A DNA stretch of 64,000 bases from positions 8,060,001-8,124,000 of the forward strand of contig CP093831.1 of NCBI GenBank assembly GCA_033063855.1, written 5' to 3'. The first letter of the stretch is position 1; the number at the start of each line of letters is the position of its first letter. Shown here piece by piece: positions 48,081-61,500 of this stretch. The position numbers were made by a program, and so were the translations under genes. This DNA comes from Smittia aterrima (Eukaryota; Arthropoda; Insecta; Diptera; Chironomidae). The notes beneath the pieces were generated by a model. That model made no database searches, was not told the origin of the DNA, and saw nothing but the letters and a program-made list of their open reading frames with translations.

Positions 48081-49471
48081 ATGGAAACGAGAGCTGCTGT
48101 GCGATGGATTACAGTTTGCTCGATGATTTATTGTGTCATTTCTGTTACAAGCGTAGATGCCCAGGGTAAGTGATTTCTCGGTTCTTTCGGAGAGCTTAAG
48201 TGTGGAAAGAAGTGAAAGTTCAATTATTGTACTAGGTCGAGCAAAGACTCAATGACGTAATTTATGTGTAGACATCTTTTTTGGATTTGTCCATTCATGA
48301 ATAATGACTCATCATGTGAAAAGATGTAACACGTCATAACGAAGACGAAGAAAAATGTGCGAAAAGTTAAAACATATCTCCATGTCTATTTATAGAAAGT
48401 GCTCTTCTGCTCTATTCAGCCAACTCACCGCCCACGACAACCCTCAATAATTTAATTTCCATCCAAGTTGATTCAATTACGTTGAACGAAATCATTGCCA
48501 ATTCCGAAGCGCAGGCAAAAGTAGTGAAGAAAATCAATTTCCGGAATGTAAATGGATTTGCCAAGTTAGTTAAGGGAGAAAGTTCAAAGTTTTCTTTTGT
48601 CAAAGAAGAGGAAAAAATGGTTTGCGATGCCAGCTGCGAAGTTCAATGCAAATCAATTCCCATGTCGACGACACTTGCACCCCAAAGGCCACTCTCGATG
48701 ACAAAGGATCAGCCTCTGTCAGGGAAAAGTTTGAAGATTGTGGAATCCAAGAATTTCACAGTTACACCTTTGCCATATCTTCCACCTGTCAGCGAACCTG
48801 TTACGCACAAATCCACTTTATTATCAACCACAACTAGCGCTCCCTCATCAACTCAAACAACTAAAACTTCAACCGTAAAAATAGTTCCAACGACCACCAC
48901 TCAGAAACCACAAACAACTACAAAAGTTTCAACTACTCAAAGTGTCGAGCCATCAACGATAAAAACAACTGCTGCCCCACCAAGACCATACATCGCAAAG
49001 AAAGACGATGTTCGCGGTCCACCGTATCTTCCTCCATATACAAAGAAAGACGAAGCGATAACTCCACCAAAAACTTCGGCAACAAAAAAGATTTTTTCTC
49101 CTACGAAACTGACGACAGTGGCCACTAAACGACCAACGCAGAAGCCATTTACGACTCCGAGAATTTTCACAGCTCGCACGCAAAGTTCGGTAGCTCAACG
49201 ATTGTCAACCTTAACCACAACTCGACGATCTACGCCAGGGCCTGCGTATCTTCCACTTGCTCAAAAATCTACTGTGAGAAGGTCAACAGTTACTGAACGA
49301 TCCTATCCTCCTGCCACCTGGCCATCAACAACACGACGATACACGCAAACCTTTCCGTCGTGGAGCGCGCCAGTCCGTCGAAGTACGGAAGCGAGAATCG
49401 CCACATCGACAGGGAAATATTCGTATCGAGCTCCCGCGAACTCTCTGATTTATGCGGGCGAAGCGGAATAA
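48081..49471 (+). CDS. Secreted mucin-like Thr/Pro/Ser-rich protein with YLPP motifs (386 aa)
   Basis: Two exons: 48081-48165 and 48396-49471, joined in frame across a 230-bp intron (GTAAGT donor; TTTATAG acceptor). METRAAVRWITVCSMIYCV.. is a signal peptide ending near SVDA|QES. Residues about 30-90 form a short non-repetitive domain ending in VCDASCEVQC. The rest is a low-complexity linker of Thr, Pro, Ser and Lys (TTTQKPQTTTKV-type), expected to be heavily O-glycosylated. PYLPP occurs twice and AYLPL once (PLPYLPPV, GPPYLPPY, GPAYLPLA); YLPP is common in insect cuticle and extracellular-matrix proteins. The likely role is structural, in cuticle, tracheal or gut lining; this is inferred from composition. 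The start is fixed by the signal peptide; the apparent TTG start at 48482 is only mid-exon. Confidence 0.82.
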
Positions 49472-49592
49472 TTTCGCTCAGTTGTTTTGTTTGAGTGTAA
49501 AGCTGATAACCGCGGAAATGAAAATCAACTGAATTAATGACATTTTGCGGCGATGGCTTGGCTGCCATTGGATGTCGATGTACTCATTTAAA

Positions 49593-49598
49593 AATAAA
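49593..49598 (+). terminator. Poly(A) signal of the mucin-like gene
   Basis: AATAAA 122 nt after the stop at 49471, within AAAAATAAATG. Confidence 0.6.
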
Positions 49599-52500
49599 TG
49601 AAAGCTTTTCAATTTATAACATTTGAGCTTTTTTTTTTGAATGAAATTAACTTCAATTTAAGTTCCAGAGTTGATAAAGCAATTAAGCATTAATAAATTA
49701 CATGTTTATAGAGCAGACGATTAAAGTGATATGTTGAAACGGAAGAGCTTCGCTTTTATTTGTGCAATAAATTACTTGTGAATAATTGACGAGCCAAGCT
49801 TCGACTGAAAAATTCTCGAGGGGTGGAGGAACTTCCTCTAAAAAGGTAATTTCGCTAGAGAAAATTTACAGCTTGAGACTTTACGCTTCCAGTGATTGCT
49901 TTTCAAAATAATTGCACAATGAAACATTTATTCCATCATCGGCTGACCCGCGTCACAACATGAGCGACCCTCTTCAAAGTCAGAAACTTTTATCATTTAT
50001 TTATTTATTAAATAAATCCTGGGAACAAACGATTGTGAGCGAGAAAGCCTTTTGCAACAACATTATATTAAATCAATATCCGTTGGAAATATTTCAATAA
50101 ATCATTCTATTATAGCAATTAATAAATCAATCTCGGAGCCAATTTGAGCAATTTTCATAAAAAAAAATAAACAGAAAATAGCGAATGTATCGATTCGGGT
50201 CGTTCTGAATTAAAATGAAATTTATATTTTTGGCCATCAATCAAACTGCTTCGTTCGTCTCTCTTGTTGCGAGGAGAGGCAAAAAAATCTGACACAACAT
50301 TATTTTTTTAACAACTCGACTCACAAACTATTCCGCAAATAAATTGTTTGCTTTGAGCAATTTTACCGCTTCTTGACTCGTTTGTGAACTTTAATGTTTA
50401 ACTCATCGATTGTTTCGCGTGAGTGAAATATTTTTTATGAATCTCTTAGCTGAGTAAGCCATCAATGTCCTATTAGAAGTAATAAAGGTCTGACGATAAT
50501 TGGTTGTTGATGATGATGATATAATAAATACATAATCTCCTTCTTTTGTTAAGTTCAAGGCTCAATTCCGGAAGCAAGTTGGCATTAGCCATGGATCCTC
50601 TCAATCTTTAAACTAAGTGGCGACTTTAGAGCGACTGCTATCTCATTTCTTCTTTTTTTATTTGGTGCGTGTTATCTAAGATAAGGGTCTGATTTTTCAA
50701 ATCCCCATTTATTCACAAAACCCATTCGACCCGCCAAACGCCCCAATATCGGATTAGAGATTTATGTATCGGAGACATTTTCCACTTTGATAAATGATCG
50801 AAGGGAGAGGAAGAAGTCAATCGTTAAAAGTGGAAAATGACAAATTGGCATTTTGTAAAAAGTTGAGGTTCGATCGAGACGGCACAAAAGGCTTAATAAA
50901 AATTGATTCCTCACGTTTTATGACGAATCTGGCGTGTGAGTGTCGGATCGATCTAGAACAAAAACAGTGTCAATTCAAATTCCAGTACACGCAAGTTGGC
51001 ACTCTCTGCAACAGCGCCGACGGCAAATAAATTTGATTTTCCTCGCGATTTTGATGTTCTTTGTCTGATTCTGAATGTAAATGCGGGAATGTTCAATTCA
51101 ATGAGCTCAATTCATTTCAATTTTGCTGTCAAAGTTTTAGAATAGTTTTCCCGTTGTTTTATATTCGTCGATTCGCTTCAGCTCTCGTACATTGTGTTCT
51201 GACGGTAATTGCTGTGAAGTGGAAATAAATTTCGTTGAAATTCAATTTCCTGGAAAAAAAGAATGAGTGTCCATTGCCACGAACGCTGGCGGCTTCAAAC
51301 AGAATCAAAACGATTAAAACTTTGATCTCTCGAAAAGCTCTTAATTCGCGTCGAAGACTCTTCTCACCTCAGTTGATGAAGAATTTCAATTAAATCCTTA
51401 ACGTCGATTGATTCACTCTTGAGGCGACATGACAATTTTCCCACGAAACCCAATTACACTCAGCTTTAAAAAAATCAATAACGATTCCAACCCTCGAAGA
51501 TTACAGCTCGTAAAATCGTTTCGGCAAAAAGCCTGTTCCGAATTGTGAATGAAATTCTCTCATTATTTCGTTTTTTTTGCCATTAATTTAAGGATTTGCT
51601 GGGCGCCTAAGAAATTAAAATCACTTCACGAAGGAGAAGACTCGGGAGAACTCCTTGCTCGGGATATTTAATTTACGATTTAATGAAGTTATCAGAACTT
51701 TAGTAATTTATTCGCTCGAACACGAAGAAGGCGAACAGTGAGCAGGAGCAAGCAATAACATTCTTTTCGTCTTTATTTATTCATCAATTTCATGTTCCTT
51801 GCGTAACAAACTCAACTCTAACAAAAAATCCATTTAAAAAGCAATTAAAACGAGAGAAAAAAGAACCTTTTGACTTTCTCTTTCGAGTGTCACTGTCTTG
51901 AGGACGGAAGAGAGTTGGAGAAATGTTTATAGCTTGTTTACAGGTTCGCGAGCTTTCAAATCATCTCCAGCTTTCGTTGCTTTCGACATATTTTCGACCT
52001 TTTCCGTTTTCTTTGCTTCGTCCTTTAATTTTAAAGCCGAGGAAAAAGTCTTATCGTGGACAAGACACTTTTCGCTGTTATTGAGATGTTTCAAACGATT
52101 TGTTTTTTTGTAATTAAACCCTTCTCAGCCGAGACCGACTGTTCGCGAAGACTACAAAACAAAGTAAATTAATCGAATCCAATCAGTTAGATTCTTCTTT
52201 CATGGCGAAGCCATTTGTTATGAGGTGCTTGTCTCCATGGCCTCTTCATGGACTGACTAAATAAAATCCATTTATGAAATTGGAAAAGTTTCAAGGATTT
52301 TATGAACTGGAAGATTGATAGCTCGAGATGGGAGTCACCCTATTGACCTTTTCTTATCTATTCTTTGTTTCAAGAAGCAACAATTTATTTTTCGCACCAA
52401 ACTCCTTGCTGGCATTACTTCAAATATTGGTTCAATTATGGAATTTGCACGCGCCTCTTAGAAACGATGAAAATAATTTTCAATTAAAATTTTACTTCCT

Positions 52501-55500
52501 CTCAGTTTTAATTAAAAATACTCGAAATTTTCGATCGAGGCGAAGGGGAAGTTTGTGCGGCTTTTGGAATTTGATTGTGAATCTAATGTAGAAGATGCCG
52601 TTAATTTATTTTTGTGAGAAGTGTTTCGGCCGTAGGCGTAAAATTTAAAGCCTGTTTGCTTTTCTGATTCGCGAAAATTCCTTAATATATATCTCGAATT
52701 ATTTTCGTATCAAAATCGAGCTTGTAGGGAACTTTGTGACTCCACGAGCGGAAGATCTTGAGCTTCGAAATTCTTTTGAACGAGCAAAAGAAAAAATAAA
52801 GTTGAGAATTTCCCTTGACGATGCATCAGCTGTTGTTGTAAGAAAACCCAATTAAACTTTTCCAGATAAATTAGATTTTAATTCGAGAAAAATTCAAAAA
52901 TGTAATGGAACGGAAAAGTTTCCTCTCGGCATGAGTTTCACTTAAAAATTAATTTCATTGTGCGCTCTCCTAAGTGCGAAATTGGTTGTCTAATTAATGA
53001 CAAGAAAACGTCATGAGGAAGATGTAAAATTGAGTTGTTCAAGCATATCGCGAGCAGAGAATTGAAAATGAATTTAATGTCAACCATGATCAATTAAATA
53101 TTCGAACATCTGCTTTACCAATCGCTACAAAAATGTTTGATTACTTTTTTATGATGAAAGACAGAGAAATATTTCAAAGATTGGTAGTCAATCACTAAAT
53201 TGAAATCTCTCTTTGCCTTTTCAATCTTGACAAATCTTTTATATAAAAAGAAAAAATTTGTTGAAGTTATCAGAATTAAAATTTCTTGAGAAATTTGTTT
53301 TTCAAATCGTTCTTTGAAGTTGATTGATTTTTAAAGGACAAGGAATCGAATAAATCTTGAATCGCCAAGACAACATTTCTGACATTTCGCATGTCATGGA
53401 TTATCAAGGAGAGCCTCCAAGAACCGCCTTCGGTATCAATAAATAACATTTCCCTCGAAGTCTGTTACTATGACTTTCCATCTACGTCTACTTTCTAAAT
53501 GTCATGATGAAATATCGCAACGACATTGAAAGACATAATTGATTTGTTTCACTTAACATAAAGCGATCTGATGGAAAATTAATGATAACTTTTCACGCTA
53601 AAAGACAAAGGCAAGCTCATAAAATGTGCTAGAAATCGTAATTTTATTCGGATGTGATTATTGAAGAGCCACAGCTCGGTTCTGTAAGTTGCAAGTTTCG
53701 TCGAAAGCTTTTTCCTAAATCCACTTGTTACTCCACTGCTGCATCTCGCCGACCGTTCATCTCGGGTAGTCACATAAAAGGATCATAAATGTTCAGTCGC
53801 TTGTCATAAAAAAATATGCCAAAGGAATGTCTCCCTCCATGTCATAGTCGATAGAAGAGAAGAGCGATATCGGTTGAATAACGCATTGCGAGCGAGAGCC
53901 GGTTGAGCGCAAAATGGGCATTTTTATTGAATAGAAAATTATTTTTATGGACATTTTTCTCCCCTTTTGCTCCGCAGCAAATTGAATGCGACATAAATAA
54001 TAAAAATGCGAGATTTTCGTCCATCCGACTATCGACAGTCATTCGGCAGCTTTATTGCTCTATTTGACGTTCTTCATTGTTCGATTCAACGAAGGGACGT
54101 GAGAAGATTCAAATGATTAAAGCGATTAAGGCCTTAGACTTGAGTGTCTTCATTCAAAATTTCTGCTTCATTTGCATGATATATTGTTTTACGAGGGAAA
54201 AGTTTTCGGTTCTTTTTTTGGGGGGAAAAGCATGTCGCAGACTTCTGTGCGACAAAATAAACACAAATCATGTTGAAAGTCTAACTTCGAATAAAGGGAT
54301 CGAGGTCCAACTAAAAAAAGATAACAAACAAGCTTAATCCGTCATAATTTTCATTCTTTTTTTGATTGAAATGTGTTTTCCTCTCTTTGTCCTTTTTTCG
54401 GAAAATTCGACGTCCCTTTTGTAAATTGACACTGACACAAACGAACAATTTATGGTCAATGATTTCATGGGCCTCGAAGGCACAAAGCGAATGTATATCA
54501 ATGAAAGTTTTGATCCCTTTTTGTGTCAATTTCTCTCTCGAGCAACACAAAACTGAGAGGCAAGGAAAAAAAATCGTTGAATTATCAAATGATTCGATCA
54601 TGAAGAGGGAAATTCATTTTTGCAAGGGCTGAACAGTAAATTTGAATAGGACTGGGTAAGGTTTGATTCGTCTTAAGGTGACGGAAAAGGTCATTTGGCA
54701 TTTGGTCACTTCACATCACGCACGGGCACATTTTGAAAGCTTTTTTCACCTCATTCTCGTACAGTCAATTTACGAAATCCAACGCCAAAGCTCTCAAATG
54801 TCTTAAGTGGCTCCGTCGAGAATAGATTGGCTCAAAGCACGTGACGACTGTTAAGAGAAGATTTCTTGTTCTTCCACGACTGAAATCTCTTCCATCGGAG
54901 CTGAGCGCTTGTCTAAGTGTTTTTTAAACGCGGACGAAAAAATATTAGAGCCACAGTTCATCATATTTCTCATACTCTCATCGCTTGTCATGTCGAAAAA
55001 AGCTTCTTAAGCTTTCAATTTTTTTTCGTCGGGCAAAAAAGGCCAATGCCAAGAAGCTCTCGAATTCCTCAATCTCGCAATTTCATGATACGAAGCCCTA
55101 CGTTTACACAGTTTAAGGTATTTGCTCGTGCACTTTCTGACTCAGAAATTCTGACGTGTTTGTTCATTATTACAGAAATTTTCCCCAGAGCGATGAAAAA
55201 TATTCCATTTTCTGGCTTTGTGTTCGACGAGCGTTGCCCACTGACTTGAACGGAACGTGGCTGAATGAATGAAGATTCGGTTGAAAGGGGAGAAAGGAAA
55301 TCTTTCGTTGTCGAAAGCCATAAATCAAGTTTTCTTTTTCTTTGGCATCTCACAATCGAGCGAGTTCTTCCGCAAGAAACAAAAAAAAATACTTCTTATC
55401 AAGCAGTTTCTGAGCTCGAACTATCTATCCAGTTAATGTGAATAGAAAGCAGATTCGAAGCATATTTAAGAAGCCGTTTATGTTTCAGTCAGCTCATCGG

Positions 55501-58500
55501 ATTCTGGGGAAGCTCACTTGTCTTTTGACAAGTCTATCAATATCAAAAGAATTCCGTTGATCTTTAAAGATGATAAGAAGTCTTTGCTCTTCACAAAACC
55601 CACGCATGTCTGCAATCAGATAAACAGGGCAGAGCCACAGGCTGTAGACACAAAAAGTTGATGAACTTTCTTTCTTTATTTAAGTAGAGAAAAAATGCTT
55701 CTGCCATAAACAAGCCGCAATAACACATTTCCCCCTTAAACTTCACCGCGAAGCGCCGTGAATGAACGTCAATTTGTATCTACGCGAAGCAAGCACAAAC
55801 TTTTTCAGTTGAATCATCTCTTATTTAATTTCCTTCGCACATTTATCTCAGCGAAAAACGACAAGAAAGTTCACAACTTAGTTGAAAAACAGCCGAAAAT
55901 TATTAATAGCGAACGGTCGTCGACATGCTAATAATGAAGAAGCTTTTTTGTGTTAAGCACTCTGACGACGCAATGATTCGCTTGGGAGGAAAAAAATTCA
56001 ATAAATCATCGCATTACAAATCCAGTTGACATTCCTCGGATCCTCACACTTCTCCCCACAAAAATTTCTTTCGAGCCCATTGCTGCTCAATAATTTTTTA
56101 ATTTATCATAATCAAAGAATTTTCCTTTTGAAGGGAGTGAGTCGAGGAAAACTTCAGACTTGATGGATATTTCTCTTTCCCTTCTCTTATCATTCTCTCC
56201 CTTCACTCTCGCTCAACCAACAAAACCCGTAAAACATTTAAGGAATAAATGTGGATTTTATTTGTACGACTATGATATCAAGAACGATTATTATTACGGC
56301 AAAATGGAAACCATAAAATGATTTTTCTTAGCTTTTCTTCTTTCATTTTGCGATGTGCATGATGTTGATATGCTTCGTTGATGCTTCAAGCGGGTCATAA
56401 AGTTTTCTTTTACTCTGCACAATAAGGCAGCGGCAGACATGAATGTTTTCGAAATTGTTGTGAAAGTGATTGAGACTTTGATCGAAAATATATTTGACAG
56501 GTCTCGCCGTCACTGCTCTTGAGATTTCTCCGTCAAAAGCTTCTACTAAAGGAAGCAAATAAATGTGTTACAGATATGTCATCGAATGATGGCTTTCTCT
56601 CTCATTTTTTTTTTCTCGGTGCCATTAAATAATAATAACGATGATTACGATCGGATTTCAGAAGTTTATATTTCTTAGATGGGACGACACTGCAAATTGC
56701 CTTGTGATGGGTTACGGATTGTTTCTTAATTGCGTCGTCTTCACATTCACGCTTGATGCTCTTTTGAACTCTTCGATATGTTGACGACACTCCTGAACGA
56801 TTCCTTCTGGTTTTCATGAGAAATCTAGATCGTAAAAACGGCTTTAACTTGGCCTCCCTCTTTATTCCTTCAGTAGAATCCAAACAAAAAATTACTCAAA
56901 CACTCGTTTCGGTCAGCACAATTTCCCATCTCAGCCCATTTTTTATAGCTTTGCATTCCTGTTCGCCCTAAAGAAAAATTTCCTCTGCTCGATAATCATC
57001 ATTCACATGGCATTTTTTTGTGTCGTGCATGTGTGCGTGAGTGTTGTTGTTGTTCATGGACGAGAGGACCAACTCTCCCGACTCAAGTGCCATGAAAAAG
57101 GTTGAGCTTTTCATTAGCAGGAAAAAGTTTTTTCTACGATGGTCATGTAAGATTAAAAGGGACACGAGGACTTTTCTCACTGAAAATGCGAAGATAAAAA
57201 TTGTGAATAGGAAGCAGTCGAAATGTTTCTCGTGGGGATCCGTTTCCTACTTTCATTGAATTCTTCGAATTCTAGTCAAAAGTGTGATTTGACTTGAGCT
57301 GAATTAAATTGTAAAGACTCCCAACGGAAATTTGATTTGCTATATCAAAATGAAAGTTCAATTTGAAAGCTTTGCTCGTGAGTGTATCTAATTATCTAGT
57401 AAAGTCGTAATTCTCTAAAAGTCTTCATAATTTTATTCATCACAAACTTATGCATTGCATTTCATGCAAATAAGAATCTTTTCGTATGAAGGAGCATCAT
57501 GAATCTTGATCAAAGCTTTCAAAAATTCAAGAGCGTGAAACATCTCAACTTTATTAGCAGCAAAGTGTGAATTAAGTTATATTTTCACACTTAATGTGGT
57601 TGAGGAGGAGCTCTTTAATAACTTTGCTTGTAGAAAATGTTGCGGAAACTTTTTCTCTCGAGTCTTTGATATAAAAAAATGTGAATTAATATTCTTGAAG
57701 CTTTGAGAGGAAGAATCTTATAAATATAATCAGTTCCAAAGAAAGACGACCAAGCACAAAAGAATGTTTGCCAGCTTAGGGGATCGGAAATGCTGGAGAT
57801 GCCAACGATTCCCTTTCACCATTAAAATTCTTTGTAAATATGTTCCGGGAAAATGTAAAAGTCATATTTGATTAGCTTCCATGGAATTTTGAATTTTTAA
57901 AATGTTTCAAGAGCTCTCGAGCATCAAAAAGTTTTCACCATCGACGTGTTTCCTTTTGACTTGGAACTTCAACGCCCCCTACCACACTTTCGGATGGATT
58001 TTTTCAATAAAATTGGAATTTAGGCAGAACGAACGATTGTGAGAAACTGAAAAGAAGGCTTTTTCCTGTTCTTTCGCTTTCCACAATCATCCTAAACAAA
58101 TATATGCTAATTTTAAGGTTGCGTTCATCGAACGGATATGGAAGACGAAAGCGATGGAATTTAAATATAATACATTTGGCAAACTTTTCATCTCGATGCC
58201 GAGACGTTTAACTGAATTTCTCGTCGAGAAATATCTTCAGCCTCAATACCAAGGAATTTTCCATTTTCCTAACAATAGCTTGGCGAAGTGAAAACACTTT
58301 TGTGTGACGAATTCCGAAAGAGGGAGAGAAGAGACGACAAAATACTTGGAAGGCAGGTTGATTCATGTTGAGAAGAAAATTCTATCCAAACGACAAAGCG
58401 AAATTAAAGGAATCAACAGTTCCCCAATAAAAAAAAATTCGGGGTTTAATGAAAAATCTTTCAAATTTCTAATTAAAAGTTCAACTTGTTGAAGAGACTT

Positions 58501-61500
58501 CAAACCCTTTCTGTTCATTGCTATGACAATTACAGAATCCTCATCATTCCTTTATTTCTCCAACGAAAGCTCACTCGTCAGAGATTTGAATAAAAAAACC
58601 CGAGAGCTTAATGTTTAAGCTGTTTATCTAATAAAGTTTAGTAAAGCTTCCGAATGAGCTTTAATGTAAAACCGGTTAGAAATTCATTATGCTCTCACAT
58701 ATTCCGAAGAGAAATCCATGCCACCCTCTCACCAGAAGCCTTAATTGCAAATTTGTCTCTTAAATAATTTATTTTAATTATGATGATTTTCAGAAAATGA
58801 TTTCACCTTCTTCCAAACTTTTGAGGAGGAATGAGATTGAAGGAAGGTGAAATAATTTGAAATCAACTTATGACGGTAAAGATGATTGGAATTTTCATAA
58901 TTTATAATGAAGTTCTTTAAGTTAACACTCCAAAGGTTTCTTGTTGTTGGCTCAAAGTAAGTTCATCGATCTGAATTATGCAATGTTTCTAAAAAGGTTG
59001 GTATCAACAAATCAGGGGAATCAACTTGATCAATCAACTCAAACAAACGAAAGCTCCTCAAACAACTTCCCCCAGGTTACCGCATCGTTATGTTTACGCA
59101 CGCATCTCGGGGAAGAAAAATGTGAAGAAAAAAAAACAGTTGGCAGAATGCTAAGAAGATAAAAGTCCCCAAAGCATGGCGATTTAATGTTGGCAAAAAT
59201 GTTTATTTAAAAGAGGGAAAAAAAGACGCGAAGGGTACAAAAGGTGAGATTACTGAGGTTTTAAATTATTAAATAGCGTTGCTTTGGTTAACTTTAAAAA
59301 TATTTACAATAAACGAATCTTTAAGCGATAAAAAATATAATTCTCAGATCGGATTCTTGTATTCACGTCGTTATTTTTTAAGTGGGAACTTCGAAGCGAT
59401 TGCAATACTTTTCCTCATGAATTATGAATTGCGCTCGTTTCTGACGAAAATCCATTTCCCCTTGCACTAACTTATGATTTCTTCCTTCCCTCATACTCGT
59501 TTTACAGAACACTTTTATTTATTGTAAAAATATCAATAAAAATAAAAGATTAAATTTCATCTGAAGATAAAATCATTCTCGAGGCAAGAAAAAAAGCTGC
59601 AACATTCTTACATCAGGAAATATGAAGAAAGAAAAAAACTTGAGCTGACAGTTTAAAGGAAATTAATTGCTGAGAAATAATTGAAAGCTTTACACAAGCT
59701 TTAAGCAAGGTTGCTAGATACTCGTGGCGCTCAAAGAATCTTCGAGATAGAGACGACAGCTGAATCCCTCTTCATACTTGCCCTAAACGTCTAAAAATAT
59801 TTCAATAGCTTTCCTAAAGACTTCATTCGAAAAGTACGGTAAACATGTAACAATGGGAACCTGGCAAATTATCTTTTTCAAGAACGCAATTTACAAACTA
59901 AGCCAAGACATAAGCAAGAGAACAAATAAATCATGAAACGAGGAACATTTTCATTTCTTTTCAGAAAAACAAATCGATGCTAAACTTTTCCTCTTCAAAG
60001 CGGGAAAATAAAGCGAAACATTTTCAGAGAATTATGTTTTTTGTGCCACTTTTCACGTAACTTCTTCTTTAAGTATTAAAATATACAACAAATTATGGCT
60101 TGTTTTCACATATTTCCCTCACTTCCCACGCGCCAACTGTTCTTTCATCACTCTCGTGTTATTTCTTTATTGTGAAATTGAGATTGAAAATAAATTTTGT
60201 GTAACAATATTCCAGGAATAATTTCAATTGATTTTCCTCAGTCAAGGAGAATTTGTAACATCGGTAATTTCGATGTGTGAAAGAGGCCGCTGTATCGTGT
60301 GAGAGTTAGATTGAAATTGGGGCTCAGATGCGATTACAACGTTCGCTCTTTGATGTCTTCAATGAAATGCCGACATCGCTGTAATATATTTTGGTTATTC
60401 ATCTTTGAAGTTGTTTTGTACTCAAAGCGTATACCCCTTTTAATCTATTCGCTTTTCATTGTGGAAGTTACTTGTGTAAAGGATGACTTACTTTAACATA
60501 ATAATCTGAATATTAAGCAATAAATGTTTAAATCGCTTAACTAGCAAAATTTTGCTCTCTATTCATAAACTTTTGGGGCTTTTCTTTTGAACAGAGTTTC
60601 AGCGATTACAAAAATATTTCTAAATCAATAGAAATAAACGAAATATCTTCAAGTCCGCAGAAGATTCTTTTTATTTAAATATTTAGCAAAAACTTTTTCT
60701 TAGCAAACTTTTGAATTTTGCAAGTTGCAACGGACGCTTGAAGAGCTTTGTTGTACAAGAAAATTGTCCAAGTTTTCAATACGAGAACATTGGATGCGAA
60801 TTTTGCAGAATCTTTTATTAAAATATTATTTCCAAGCTTTTAGTTCAGAAATTTCGACATGAAAAGTTTAAATTAATTTTCTTTGTTGAATCTTGTAAGT
60901 AAACAGAAAAGATTCTCAAAATATTTCATTCATTCTTTAATTAAACTTTCGCTTAGTTTTGAACTTGCGCAATTGAATGGAAAACATTAAACGAACACAG
61001 CTGTGACTTACCTCCCTTCAAACAAGGATTTCCCGGCAGTTCTCCTTCATTTTATTGAAACATTCACGCTCACACTCAAATTGACTTTCAAACGCCTTTT
61101 GATCACTCAGCAGACGAGTGACTTTCTTCCTCACGAGAAGCTCTGCGGGCTGTTCTTTCCAATTCGGGGTTGGAAATTTGTCGTGAGAAGAGCAGGAAAA
61201 ACTAAGAAGAAGATCGAGTGATACCATAGACAGTTGAATGTTGTTTTCAAATAACTTAAGATCTTTAAAAGAGTTTTCTGGTTGAATTTTAAGGAAGACA
61301 TTAAGAAATTGTCAATTATTATCTATTTAAAGTGATTCCGAGATTTAAATCAATTTTCAATGTGAGTAAAGTTGCATAATCTTGAATTCTTGAGCTTAGA
61401 ACCTTTGCATCGTGAAAAAATATTGAGAATCTCATTTGAGATGGAGTTGACCTACAAATTAATTTCATCAGCTGAAGCATCCAAAAAGAAAGCATTTAAA

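Noticed and set aside
48937..49198. 80-codon minus-strand frames over the mucin-like gene
   Set aside because: Shadows of Thr/Pro-rich coding sequence read backwards.
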